Positions 11,596 through 24,987 are shown, counted from the first letter of the stretch. The stretch is DNA of 64,000 nt from Theobroma cacao (GCF_000208745.1 NC_030851.1:5556524-5620523); one strand, 5' to 3'. Notes: generated from the sequence alone by a model not told the origin. Made by a program: numbers and translations.

Positions 11596-13531
11596 GAATT
11601 TAACCGACCAAAAGTCTTCAAGCTTTTCAAAATTCCTCAACAGCCAATAGATACAATCAATTAATTTCATCCAAATCTTCAATAACATTACCCCTCAAAG
11701 ACCTGCAACACCAAAGGCTTTGGTCCAAAATCCGCTCCTCAATCCCACCTAGTAGCACGTGTCTGTGAATGACAGACACCAAAACAAGTCCAAGATCAAC
11801 TCCCCAAAATCAAACCCTTGAAAGAAAATTGAGGAACCTTCTTCAACGCAAAGGCTCCGTCCAGAGTCCCCTCCAAACCAGAAATTTCAAAGACAATGCA
11901 AAGGTACACTCTAGAGTGTAAAAAATCCAAAAACCTTGCTCCTCCTTGGCCTCCTCCAAAGTTGCAGAGTGTTTTCAAGTAAGTAACTTGGGTTTCATCT
12001 ACTCTCTAATTAAATGCTATGCCACGACTGGTGATGGAGCTACTAGAAAAGGCTAACGCCAAATTATTCACATAATCCTCATTACCCTGCGAATATCATA
12101 GACACCTGAGTAGGAGAATGATTTGATTTGTCAGAACAAACTATTCTCCGGAGACTAGCTCAGAAAAGTTCTTAGAACACCTATGTTCTTTGATTTGATT
12201 TGTCATGATTTCACGTTCCAGATTTCATGTCCAGTTTACTAAGAACCTTAAGGTTGATGTTCCAATGAGTATAAGTTACCTCGCTCAAGGTGCTTGGTTT
12301 TTGCCTTGTAAGGGAAAGCCCCATTTTTCCTTTTGCTTCAAGAAAACAAATATGAATGTTTTGCCTAGCCGCCCACGGCTGCAAGATATGGACTCGAACT
12401 TATTATCTAGCCCCAATTTTGACGAGAAACCCATCTGGAGCATTCTTTATTTAATAGAAAGAAATGTTTTTCTTAGATTGCTTAATTAATTGGGCCATGT
12501 TGCGATTGGCATATCTTGGAACTGGTGAAGTCCCCAAGTCTCTGGTTGTTCACAAGAATTGTCCTTGTTTTTATAAAATATCATTTACTGGGACAGAAGG
12601 GAGAGTGACGTGTGAAGATTCAATATATTAAGCGTTCCAACGTTCCAAAGATGTGGTGAATTTAAAATTGGAAAAAAAAATTGACTAGAAATATGGAACA
12701 ACTTCAATTAATGCTGGCACTTTGGGCATATAGGCTAAGGAAACGGAGAATCAAAATCCCAGATCCTTTGCCTCCTCTTTTGGAATCATATCCTATGCAA
12801 ATGTCATTCACCCGGCCCATCATCGACCTTTTCCAGTAAGTGTTTCATTGATTGAGGTGAAGGGTACCCAGCAAAAAGAGAAGACTGTCATTCATTTTAA
12901 CTTATGGTTATGATGATGTTCTTTGAATTTAAGTACGAAAAATGTAAAAATTTAAGTTTATCTAGATAGCAGAAACTTGTTTTGATGCTCTTGGTAATTT
13001 CCTTTTAAGAAAGTTGACTATACAAAGTCTCGGATTAATCAAAAGTTTCTTATTTACTCCAAAATACACTGCTTGTCAATAAGTTGCACTGGTTTCCCGA
13101 TGATCTGATCAGGAAACTTTCTCACCGCCACCATGGTTGTTCGATGAAAAAAACTTGTCGCAGTAGTAGTAAAAATTGAAAATGAGGCAAATCTTTCTAG
13201 TGTTTCTCGTGATAACTGTGTCAGGCTGTCACGTAAACAACATGGCGCCGCGTGCGCCATGCCAATAATCTTTTCTTTTTATTCAAAGGTATGTGTGGGT
13301 CCCACGTTTCGGCTGCCGCGTTTATATGCCGTGTATGTAATGTATCACTCAATATCTCAACCCCACACTCCCACCTGCCTCGCTGCTCACTGTTCTTAGT
13401 TCTTAAATCCTCAGAGTTCTCACCCTCTTTCTAGCCTTTTTCATCTTCTGTTTCTTTGTCTTTGCTTGGTGAGTTAGTCATAAATTTTTGGTTGGTTTTT
13501 TGCTTCTGGGTGGTGTCCGTTGGGGGTGGTG
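11596..13531. other. Intergenic region upstream of the fucosidase pair
   Basis: The first few hundred bases are likely the 3'UTR of the GRF gene. A 94-codon frame at 12205-12489 has no family resemblance and I do not call it a gene. The final 200 bp, rich in C and T, are probably the promoter and leader of fucosidase copy 1. Nothing else stands out. Confidence 0.45.
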
Positions 13532-16500
13532 ATGGACGATGGGGAGTGGGTTCTGGTGCGGAAACCCGCAGAGAAGGACATTTGGAACCCCACCTCCATG
13601 GCCCTTGCCGACACTTCCAAGCCGTTGAAAGTTACGTTCAGTGGACCTGCCAAGCACTGGACTGACGCAATTCCCATCGGAAATGGTCGCCTTGGCGCCA
13701 TGGTGTGGGGCGGCATTGCATCGGAAACTCTCCAGCTCAATGGTAATTAAATTCCAAAAGCAACCCATTACATAACTTGTTTAGAGAAAAGAGGAAGATT
13801 TTCTTCTTCCTTTTTTTCGCATTATACATGTTCTTGTAGCTTTTTATTGTAAATGTAACACTTTTATATTATGAGTAAAAGAAATGATGAAATGGTTTTT
13901 GACTTTTTATACCTTTTTATCTTTGTTTTTGTCTACTATAAAGATCAATTGAAGATTTGATATGCAATGATCGGTTGCTATTCTGTAATGTGTATAAAAG
14001 CAAACTTTAATTAGGCAATGTTGTTATTGCTTTGTAGAGGACACTTTGTGGACTGGGATTCCAGGGAATTACACGAATCCTGATGCTCCAGCCGCCTTAG
14101 CGGAGGTTAGAAAACTTGTTGACAGTGGTGAGTATGCTGAGGCTACAAAAGCAGCGGTCAAGTTGTCAGACCATCCCTCTGATGTACGGTTACTTGTTTT
14201 ATCTCTAGCATAACTATATTTTTTTTATCGTGTATGCTAGTGTGTTTGCGTTTTTAGATGTTATTTCTCATGTGAAACCATATTGCTAGGCGGCATTGGA
14301 TGTTTAGTTACTTGGGTAGGTAACAAAAATTTGTTATTTGGACATTTTGTATCTATTATATGACCAGAATATGGGGTTTAAACATAATACTACCTCAATT
14401 TTCTGAAGCAGAAGAGACATGTTGGGAGATGGACTACAAAAATACTTTTGCATAATTTATGCATGTGTTAGCTGCCCTTAAATTTTGATGCTTCTGGCTT
14501 GAAAAACAGTGAAATAGTGAAGGCTCTCATTTAATTGTGCTGTCTCCTGATTTTTCTTCAGTTTGTCCATGAGGTTCGCCTACTTACTGTATTGTTCTTG
14601 TCAATTGCCTCGGAGCTTCTTTTTATAGGAAACTTTTGAGCTTTGACTTCAACTTCAATGAATTCTTACTTCATGTAACACATCAAGTTCTGGTTCGAGC
14701 TCTGTTCTAATGATCTTTTTAATGATGAAGGTTTACCAACTTCTGGGTGATATCAAACTAGAGTTTGATGATTCACATATTAAGTATACAGAAGGTACAT
14801 ATCGCAGAGAGCTTGACTTGGAATCTGCAACAGCAGCGGTGAAATATTCTGTTGGTGATGTTGAATTTACTAGGGAACATTTTGTTTCAAATCCTGATCA
14901 GGTTATAGTAACAAAGATTTCTGGAAGCAAACCTAAGTCTCTGTCATTTACAGTTTCTCTAGACAGCAAGTTACATCATGATTCTCAAGCAAATGGGAAA
15001 AATCAGATTATAATGCAAGGAAGTTGTCCTGGTAAAAGAATCGCACCAAAAGCTAGTGCGAATGAGAATCCGAAGGGAATTCAGTTTGCTGCATGTCTTG
15101 AATTACAAATTAGTGAAGGAGGTGTTGTAAGCATTTTAGATGACAAGAAGTTGAAGGTTGAAGATTCAGATTGGGCCGTTCTGCTTCTGGTTGCTTCTTC
15201 TTCGTTTGATGGTCCATTCACTATGCCTTCAGAATCTAGGAAAGATCCCACTTCAGAGTCTATCAATGCGTTGAAGTCTATAAAAAACTTGTCATATTCT
15301 GATCTTTATGCCCACCACTTGGATGATTATCAGAATCTTTTTCACCGTGTATCTCTGCAGCTTTCAAAAAGTTCAAAGAGCAATTTAAAAGATGGCTCTC
15401 TGGCTATGAAGAAGGTTAAATCTTCTACAACTAATTTATATTTCAGTAAAAGTGAAGATGATGCAGTTTCAACTGCAGAGAGGGTGAAATCTTTTCAAAC
15501 AGATGAAGATCCTTCCTTTGTGGAGCTTTTGTTTCAATATGGTCGGTATTTGCTTATTTCTTCTTCACGGCCAGGAACTCAGGTGTCAAATTTGCAGGGT
15601 ATTTGGAGCAAGGATATTGAGCCAGCATGGGAGTATGTTTTCAACTCTCTCATACACACCCCTTCTTGGTTCCTTTCCTTATACTTTCATTAAATTTGGT
15701 GTTTTCTGCTTGCTGCAATTTCTTCCTACCTGTTGAGACGTCCCAGATCAGTAATTTCTCCATTCCTTGTATATATTTATATATGAATGGAACAAATATG
15801 CAGCTATATCTTATACCAATTCAATATCTGAGCAAAAGTTATTACCAACAAATGAAATTTAATTTGTCACTGCTATATCAGGATTTGATGATTTCTCTCT
15901 CTCTTCTTTTTAATTCTTCAGTGGCGCTCCTCATCTGAATATTAATCTTCAAATGAACTATTGGCCATCCCTTTCTTGCAACCTGAAAGAGTGCCAGGAA
16001 CCTTTGTTCGATTATATTTCCAGTCTGTCAATCAATGGGAGTAAAACTGCAAAAGTAAGTTTCTTTTGTTACTTTTCCTCTCCTAAAAATGTATTTAGTC
16101 CTCTGGCCAAGTTAAAAAAAAAAAAAATCTATTTAGTTTATCAAATATTTAGTTTCAGGGAAATTTTTTAAATATGAGAGTCTCTTTAATTTGTGTTGGA
16201 GGCAACCTCTAAAAAAATTTGTCTTGTTATTTCTTACCCTTAGTTTTACATCAAATTTTCATGTCTGCTTACCTCAGCATCTGAAGAATGGCCTAAAACA
16301 ATCATAATGACCACCAACCTTGCTGTCTCCATCTGTTTGTTGTCCATGAAGGATTTTTTTTTTTACCTGCAGATGTCTTTCTACATCTTCTAAGTGTAAA
16401 TTTCTTATTTAGTCAATGAATGTTGCAGGTGAATTATGAAGCAGGTGGTTGGGTTGCACATCAAGTGTCTGACATATGGGCAAAAACATCGCCAGATCGA

Positions 16501-19455
16501 GGTGAGGCTGTATGGGCTTTATGGCCAATGGGGGGAGCTTGGCTCTGCACCCATCTTTGGGAGCATTTCGCCTATACAATGGATAAAGTAAGATGCCGTA
16601 GTTCTAGTCGTCTTGCCTTCTAATTGTTTGTTTTACATTTATTATGAGTTTTTTGTTATCAACTTCACTGCAGATTCTTCTTTAAAGATGTCATATGAGA
16701 ATGATTCATGTACTTATGCTAATAATACATAGATGCAAATCTTAGAGATTATGTTGCACTAATGATCTGGGGAAGGCTGTATTCAGATAAGCATGAGGCT
16801 TCCTTCAGAAAATATTGTTGTTTTTTGTCCTTTTTTCAGTCAGATTAATTGTTTTCTTGCATACTAAACTATAATTTACTGTTGCACTTGAGCATTTGGC
16901 TCAATGGTTGGTGCCTATCCCCTGCTCAACGAGCAGAGTTTGAACTTTTAATCCCCCCTTCCCCAAAAAAAAAGAAAACTATAATTTACTGTTTTGTTGT
17001 AGAACACAGAATGAGAAAAAACAATGGGAAAGATGAATCCATGCAACAGCTCACCCATCACCATTAATAATTCGTATATCAAGTTGATGAATGTTTTTCA
17101 AAACTGGAATTTTTAGTATCTGAAATGTTGTTCATGGAAAGGAGCCAGACCTTTTAAAGCAAAGCCTTTCAGCCCTGCCTCAGCCTTTAGGAAGTGACCA
17201 TAAATAGTTTATAATTTGGGAAATGGTTGAAGTCGAGGAGATTGGTTGATGAAGTGAGATTTTCACTTTGTATTTGAATCACGAGACATGAAAAGTTGCC
17301 ATCCATTTTTAGTTATATATTTGGGACTAGTTTTATTTTTTCACATGTCACATATTATATAATTTTTACATTTTTTTTTGAAAGGTATATATAATTTTTA
17401 CATTATCAAGGGTGGTTGACTCAATATTTTATGATCTGAGTTTATGGTTTGAACAACTATTCATGAAGTTGATTTATAGAAATGTTAATCTAATGGCTTC
17501 ATATTTTTTTCTGTTCAAAGGATTTCTAATATTTTCTGCATAATTAGGATTTTCTAAAAAATAAGGCATATCCTTTGTTAGAAGGCTGTACTTTCTTTCT
17601 GTTGGACTGGTTGATTGAGGGCCCTGGAGTATATCTGGAAACCAATCCATCAACTTCTCCTGAGCATATGTTTGTTGCTCCTAATGGTGAGCAAGCAAGT
17701 GTAAGCTACTCATCAACCATGGACATTGCAATCATAAGAGAAGTGTTCTCTGAAATTGTTTCTGCTGCTGAGGTGAAGTTTTTACTTTATGCTAATAAAA
17801 ACAGGCCAAGTTTTCTATGTAATATTCTTCATTTCTTTAAATGCTAATCAGTTTTCTGAAGACAGATTTTGGGAAGAAAGGATGATGCTCTCATTGGAAA
17901 AGTCCGTGAAGCTCAGCCAAAGTTGTTACCCACAAAAATTGCTAGAGATGGTTCCATTATGGAATGGGTGTGTGCACACCTGGATCCCAATCTTTCTTAA
18001 AGTTTTTATAATCGTGTTCAACAAGCTAGATGAAAATATTCTCTTGCCTTTTGGAGCAGGCACAAGATTTTCAGGACCCAGATGTGCATCATCGACATCT
18101 ATCACACCTTTTTGGCCTGTTTCCCGGGCACACAATTACCGTTGAAAAGACTCCAGACCTCTGTAAAGCTGCTGATAATACCCTCTATAAAAGAGGTATG
18201 TGTGATACAATGACTTCATGGTGAATATGCATATCATTTCATACAAAGAAAATAAGTAATAGAAATTAGTTAATTAGGCATTTCAGCAGTATGATTATAG
18301 AATATTCTAAAATTTTGAAATGCAAAGACATGTAATGCAACACTTGGATTGGTAGGTTCTATATGAAAAAATGTGTGTTGCCAGAAGCTTCCTATGTTAC
18401 TTTGTTTTTAAGCATGTTGTCTTCAGAACTTCTATAACCATGGCCTTATGGATTCCAGAACTACGGTATATGCAAACTGTTGCATTAGTACTGTTGGAGA
18501 AGTTAGAGCCAGTGACCAAATGAAGATTTATATCATTTTGAACTTTACTATTATGATATTGCTTAAGCAGGATGCTTACATTTTTCATAACCTGAAACAG
18601 GGGAGGATGGTCCCGGATGGTCAACTACATGGAAAATTGCTTTGTGGGCACGTCTTCACAACAGTGAGCATGCTTATCGCATGGTCAAGCATTTAATTAG
18701 TTTGGTGGATCCAACTCATGAAGGTGACTTTGAGGGAGGACTCTACAGTAACTTGTTCACTGCACATCCTCCTTTTCAAATTGATGCCAATTTTGGGTGA
18801 GCGGTATTCTTTGTTATATTACTGAGATTTTGTGGCAATTTTCAGTTCAACATGCCAACAATTAGTTCCACTTCCCAACTCAAAATTTGCATTGAATAAT
18901 CATGTGGCCTCTTGGCAAGTGGTTGCTGAAGTAAAATTAACTGGCACAGGAAGGAATAAGTGAATGAGATTAGATGGAACTTTAGGCTAGGACGCCTGGT
19001 ATTTGGCTATTTGAAGCTGTTGAGAGTTAATTACAAACTTGGTATACTTTTGCTGAATATAGAATCCTATTGAGTCATAAATTCACTCAAAAGATTAATT
19101 AAACTCTATATTACTCTGTCATGGAAATGCCAGTTTTTCAGCAGCAATTGCAGAAATGCTCGTTCAGAGCACCATGAAGGATCTATACTTGCTCCCTGCT
19201 CTTCCCCGGGATAAATGGGCAAATGGTTGCGTGAAAGGATTGAAAGCACGCGGTGGGGTGACAGTCAACATTTGCTGGCAAGAAGGAGATCTAGAGGAAG
19301 TGGGGCTTTGGTCCAAGGAGCAAAATTCTGTCGAAAGATTACATTATAGAGGAACAATAATAACGGCAGAGATATCAAGTGGGAAAGTTTACACCTTCAA
19401 TAGACATCTGAAATGCGTGAGGACATACTCTTTGTCGGAAGCGGCTTTTTCTTGA
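13532..19455 (+). CDS. FUC95A: Alpha-L-fucosidase 2 (GH95), tandem copy 1
   Basis: Ten exons: 13532-13742, 14038-14183, 14731-15632, 15922-16054, 16429-16587, 17548-17772, 17866-17967, 18060-18195, 18601-18796 and 19134-19455. The frame is closed and the product is 843 residues. The family member in Arabidopsis (FUC95A/AXY8, At4g34260) removes alpha-1,2-fucose from xyloglucan in the cell wall. Residues matching the GH95 catalytic set are present: N426 and N428 in PHLNINLQMNYW, the acid E556 in TNPSTSPEH, and the base D733 in QIDANFG. The N-terminal beta-sandwich domain covers about 25-320 (VTFSGPAKHWTDAIPIGNGR onward) and the (alpha/alpha)6 barrel about 370-740. The start ATG gives MDDGEWVLVRK, with no evident signal peptide although the family acts in the apoplast. 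An earlier TTG in frame is not a credible start. Copy 2 follows 645 bp downstream. Intron 5 carries a SINE. Confidence 0.93.
16866..16993 (+). mobile_element. tRNA-like SINE with 18-bp target-site duplication
   Basis: A body of about 92 bp (16884-16975) sits in intron 5 of fucosidase copy 1. It is flanked by the same 18-bp direct repeat, AAACTATAATTTACTGTT, at 16866-16883 and 16976-16993. Inside, TGGCTCAATGGTTGG (16897-16911) matches a pol III A box and AGTTTGAACTT (16937-16947) resembles a B box, about 40 bp apart. A poly-A tail (from about 16965) precedes the right repeat. Together these are the marks of a retroposed tRNA-derived SINE. The body is short, so it may be a minimal or 3'-truncated member. 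The family is not identified. Confidence 0.8.
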
Positions 19456-20099
19456 ACAGGGTGTCTCCCTGTCGAGCATTTATTTTGTATCTCCTCATAA
19501 ATTTTGCACAGGAACTTGGATTCCTTGGCTTTCCTGTTTCATTCTTTCTACATTTATTCTTGTGCCTCACTACAGATAGTAATCTTTTCGGGCATGCATT
19601 ACATTTCTTCTATAGGATTGTTCAGTTATCGGTTATTTGCCGGTCATGTTGTTTATACACATCTATGTATTGATTTAAGCTCACGCTAAAAGTATAAGCA
19701 CAAAATTTCAGAAAATACGTGCTCCTGAGACAAACCAAAAATGGAAAATTGCTTTGATGAATCGGCAAATTCCAATTAGGTGGATAATAATATCATGGAT
19801 GATAAGGCATGGTCAATGTGTCATCGACCGCCAACTGTATCAAGCACACAATCTGTACTAACTTCCAACGTCCAAATGTGGCCCATGCAGATGCAGAGTC
19901 CTCAAATCACCAGCCCACCAGCAAAAGCCTTTGATTATTAGGTATGTTGTCACTGCTTGTCATGGAACACCCAGTTCCCAGTTTATACTGGTAAAAGACT
20001 AAACAACGTCCAACAAAAGCAAAAAGCGAGAGTAGAAAGAAAGCAATCAAGGTTGATTTGATCGTATTCTTACAGTTTGTAGTTCCTAGATTTCCTGCA
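19456..20099. other. Spacer between the tandem fucosidase genes
   Basis: This spacer contains the 3'UTR of copy 1 and the promoter and leader of copy 2. No gene, no obvious repeat, and no direct repeat marking the duplication breakpoint was seen by eye. Confidence 0.6.
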
Positions 20100-23000
20100 A
20101 TGGGAGATGAAGAGTGGGTTCTGGTGCGGCGACCCACTGTGTCGGACCTCTTGAACCCAAGCTTGATGGTCCCTTCCCACTCCCAGAGTTCAACTTCAAG
20201 GCCACTTAAAGTCACTTTCAACGAACCCGCCAAGTACTGGACCGACGCCCTGCCCATCGGCAATGGTCGTCTCGGTGCCATGGTTTGGGGTGGCGTCGCT
20301 TCTGAACTTCTCCAGCTCAACGGTAAACTAAAAATAAATTTTCCTCTTCCTTTTTGAGAATTTCTATCGAATTCTGTTTAAAAACTTGTTTACCTTCTGC
20401 ATTTCTTTTACCATCAAGTTTGGTACATTACTTTTTGGGAAGCCATTTCCTCTTCCTAGCACCAACCATAAAAAAGAAGAAGAGAAAAGACCATTAGAAA
20501 CTTAGAACTTGTATACATACACGTGGATAGAATACTTGTCTGTGTCTACAAATTATGCCTAAAAATTTAGTAGAAAAGAAAATGACCATATTTTATGAAT
20601 TATTTTGTAGAGGACACCCTTTGGACTGGGGTTCCTGGAACCTATACAAACCCTAATGCTCCAGATGCACTATCAGAGGTTAGAAATCTTGTTGACAGTG
20701 GTCAATATGCTAAAGCTACTGCAGCAGCAGCCAAGTTGGTTGGAAATCCTGCAGATGTATGTTGCTCCATATCCGTTAATGCTTTTTAACTTGTGAAAAA
20801 ACGTATAACTTATAGAATCCTGAACTTTTTCCTATGGTTTAAGTCATGAAATTAGATGCCAGTTTCAGTGATTCTACTGGACTAATTGAAATTATTCTAA
20901 GAATCTATCCTGGTGGTTGTCTTTTGATGATGAAGGTTTACCAACTACTTGGTGATATCAAGCTGGAATTTGATGATTCTCATCTTAATTATGCTAAAGA
21001 AACTTATCAGAGAGAGCTGGACTTGGATACTGCAACTGCACGAATAAAATATATTGTAGGCGACATAGAATTTTCCAGGGAGCATTTTGCCTCTAATCCC
21101 AACCAAGTAATGGTAACAAAGATTTCTGGAAGCAAACCTGGGTCTCTATCTTTTACTGTATCTCTGGACAGTAAGTTAGATCACCATTGTTGGATGAATG
21201 ACCAAAGTCAGATTATAATGGAAGGACATTGCCCTGAAAAACGAATCCCACCACAAGTGTCTGCAAATGACAATCCAAAGGGTATTCAGTTTTCTGCTGT
21301 TCTTGATTTACAGATTAGTGAGGAGAATGGCATGATACATAATCTAAATGACAACAAGTTGAGGGTTGAAGGTTCAGATTGGGCCATTTTGCTTCTTGTG
21401 GCATCATCGTCATTTGATGGGCCATTCACTAAGCCTTCAGATTCTAAGAAGGATCCTACTTCAGATTCTCTCAGTGTCTTGAAGTCAATGAGAAATCTGT
21501 CATATGCTGCTCTTTACGCTCATCATATAGATGACTATCAGAATCTTTTTCACCGTGTCTCACTGCAGCTTTCAAAAAGCTCTATATGTAATTTATGTTT
21601 CAAGGAAAGTCAAGATGATAGAGTTTCAACAGCAGAGAGAATTAAGTCTTTTCAAATGGATGAAGATCCATCTTTAGTGGAGCTTCTGTTCCAGTTTGGT
21701 CGATATTTGCTTATTTCTTCTTCACGGCCTGGAACTCAGGTGGCAAACTTGCAAGGAATATGGAACAAAGATCTTGAGCCAAAATGGGAGTATGTCTACA
21801 TTCTGTTTCTATTTCTTTCTTTTCTCTTTTTTTTTCTCATTTACTCTCTCTATCTCACTCTTTCTCTTCAATTTGAGCACATGCATGTGTGTCATGCGGA
21901 ATCCTATATCTATTGCTTTTGTTTCTATCAAGGTATCATCTGGACTGTCACTGACTCTGTAATCTCTGTCTCTAGTGCTGCTCCTCATTTGAACATCAAT
22001 CTTGAAATGAATTACTGGCCTTCTTTGCCTTGCAACCTTAGTGAATGTCAGGAGCCTTTATTTGATTTTCTCAGTTCCCTATCAGTCAATGGACGCAAAA
22101 CTGCAAAAGTAAGAAGGTTTTCCCTTTACACTAAATCCTGCTAAACTGATTTAGTCTCATATATATAACTTGTTTATATCTGCTAAATTACCTAGACAGA
22201 TTCAAGGATTGAGATTTTCCTTGTGTTGTTAATTACTTGATGTAATAGGTCTTGCATTAAGCGTTCAAGTTGTATGCTATAAAGAACTAGGATTGTTTTA
22301 GATACACACTTATGTATAAATGGAAATAAATAGATATCTTACTTCTTATTAGGGTTTTGCCTAACTGAGCAACTAGAATACAGCCCTTTCTCCTTTTCCC
22401 ACCAAGGACCCATAGCCTTACAACTGTGGACCTTGGCAATATTATTATCTTATGACTTATATTTTCCTCCTTTCTTCCATCCTGCATTTCTTCATATGGA
22501 AATTTCTTTCTAACTCACGTAATCTAACAGGTCAACTACAAAGCAAATGGTTGGGTTGTACATCATAAATCTGACATATGGGCAAAATCATCAGCAGATG
22601 CTGGTGATGTTGACTGGGCATTATGGCCCATGGGTGGAGCCTGGCTTTGTGTCCATCTCTGGGAGCACTATGCATATACCATGGACAATGTGAGATCTTG
22701 ATATTTTTGTAACTTTTTGCCCATTACCTCCTAAAACTTCATAAAAATTAGTTCCTTGTTAGGAATGCCATTTTTTTCTCTTATCTCAGAATGTTCAAGG
22801 TGTTGTACATTAAGCACACACTATTAAATGCCTTCATGACCAAGAGTACAACTTTACTCATTTCTTTTATTAACTGAGAAGAATTTACTTATTTAGTTCT
22901 TGTGGAATAATAATGCTGATACTGTGATATTCTTATCACAAATTACATTAAAGAAATGAGTATTAATGCTCTTCTATGTGTTTAGGATTTTCTTAAAGAC

Positions 23001-24987
23001 AAGGCATATCCTTTGTTGGAAGGATGTGGGTTATTTCTGTTAGATTGGTTGATTGAAGGACAAGAAGGTTATCTTGAAACTAACCCATCAACCTCTCCTG
23101 AACATGACTTTATCGCTCCAGATGGTAACCGTGCTAGTGTGAGCTATTCATCAACCATGGACATGGCAATCATAAAAGAAGTCTTTTATGTGATCCTTTC
23201 AGCTGCTGAGGTAAATCCCTTATTCTAAAAGTTAAGAAAGACTCCTATTGTCCATTTCTCTAAATACTTTATATTTAAGAATGGTACAGGTTTTAGATAA
23301 AAATGAGGATGATCTAGTAAAAAGAGTGCGTAAGGCTCAATCGAGGCTTTATCCAACCAAAATTGCTAAAGATGGTTGCATTATGGAATGGGTATGTCAG
23401 TAGCTTGATTGAAGACCTTCTTTTTGAGTCATAATTCATAAGTTCCTATGTCCACAACATCTGTTGATATTTTTCCTGGTTAAGGATTTTCCTGTTTAAC
23501 AAACAGGCACAAGATTTTCAGGACCCAGATGTGCATCACCGACATCTTTCACACTTGTTTGGCCTGTTTCCTGGACATACAATAACGATAGAAAGCACAC
23601 CAGACCTTTGCAAAGCCGCAGAGCATACACTTCATAAGCGAGGTTGGTCTTTGTTTCCTATCTAGGTTGTTTATTGGAGTGTTATCCACACTCTGCAGTT
23701 AGTGTCCTGTGCTTTTTTGGTTTCAACTTGTTGGTTTCCTACAGTGATAAAGTTTATACTTGAGAATAATCCTCTAGAGTGAATAAGGGCTTCTTTGACT
23801 AAGACAATATGAAATATATAAATAAAAAATCTACATCCATATTAATTGTCAAAATATGAGATTATTATTATTTATTGCATGTCAAAATTATTTATACAAT
23901 GAGATAAAGGAATTTGTTTATGTTGCCAGAATCAACTGATTGGGTTAAGGCTTAGCTGAGTTTGTTGACGATCAGTCTAAAAACAATTTGTGGATCATAC
24001 GTACAATAGCACATAGCTCAAGAATTCATTTACTCTAACAACTGTTTCCGTACCCCATTGGATTAAATTATACTCCAGAAGAAAAAATAGACAGTCAAGC
24101 TGACTATTACTGAGAGACAAGTAACAGTCAGGTAGTGTTGTCTCTTATAAGTTCATCAATTTACCAGGAGAGGAGGGACCAGGATGGTCAACCACATGGA
24201 AAGCTGCTTTGTGGGCACGCCTTCGTAACAGTGAGCATTCTTATCAGATGGTCAAACATTTAATATACTTTGTGGATCCAGAACATGAGAAAGCTTTTGA
24301 AGGTGGTCTGTACAGTAATTTGTTTGCAGCACACCCTCCTTTTCAGATTGATGCTAACTTTGGGTAAGCTACGCTGTCTGTTTTTACAAACCTTAGACGT
24401 AAAAGAATATTGTTAAGTTGAAAAGTTCCGTGCCTTTCATCTATTTGTTATATCTAGTGATGAACGTCTATGCCATCCTGTGCATTTCCTTGTGTGCATA
24501 TTTCTTCTTTGAGGCATAGATTCTAGTTCAATTATTCCACTTAAAGAGCATAAATTTTTCTTAATTATTTGACTTTCTGAACCTAGTTGCTTTAGATTAA
24601 GCAAGCACTGCCTTCAAGTATTAGAAACACATAAAAATTGACCAAGGTATTATTTCTGCAAATTCTGGTGTCAGTTTTACAGCAGCAGTTGCAGAAATGC
24701 TTGTTCAAAGTACCATGGAAGACCTTTACCTGCTTCCTGCTCTTTGCCGGGATAAATGGGCAAATGGATGCGTGAAAGGATTGATGGCACGTGGAGGAGT
24801 GACAGTCAACATATGCTGGAAAGAAGGAAATCTTCACGAAGTCGGTCTTTGGTTGAAAAACCAGAATTGTCTGAAAAGATTAAGATTACATTACAGAGAA
24901 ACTATGGTATCTGTAAATCTATCCTCTGATTTCCTTTACACATACAATGAACAGTTAGAATGTGTGAATACCTACTCCCTCCAATAA
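20100..24987 (+). CDS. Alpha-L-fucosidase 2 (GH95), tandem copy 2
   Basis: Ten exons: 20100-20322, 20611-20756, 20936-21789, 21976-22108, 22531-22689, 22986-23210, 23290-23391, 23507-23642, 24168-24363 and 24675-24987. The product is 828 residues. Exons 2 and 4-9 have exactly the lengths of copy 1 (146, 133, 159, 225, 102, 136 and 196 bp), showing a whole-gene tandem duplication. The catalytic set is kept: N414 and N416, E544 in TNPSTSPEH, and D721 in QIDANFG. Exon 3 is 48 bp shorter, lacking a Lys/Ser-rich loop. Exon 5 differs from copy 1 in an otherwise well conserved stretch: copy 1 has SDIWAKTSPDRGEAVWALWP, while copy 2 has SDIWAKSSADAGDVDWALWP preceded by VVHHK instead of VAHQV. The gene is intact, so it is probably active, possibly with altered substrate preference. 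The first ATG gives MGDEEWVLVRRP, again with no clear signal peptide. Confidence 0.92.

Noticed and set aside
12205..12489. 94-codon frame between the GRF gene and the fucosidases
   Set aside because: No recognisable domain and no matching gene structure around it.
13456..13665. Open frame with a hydrophobic, signal-peptide-like start upstream of fucosidase copy 1
   Set aside because: It begins at TTG, has no ATG and is in a different frame from the fucosidase start at 13532.
13474..13768. Antisense frames over exon 1 of fucosidase copy 1, with a similar antisense frame at 19907-20320 over copy 2
   Set aside because: Their resemblance to each other only mirrors the conserved sense exon.
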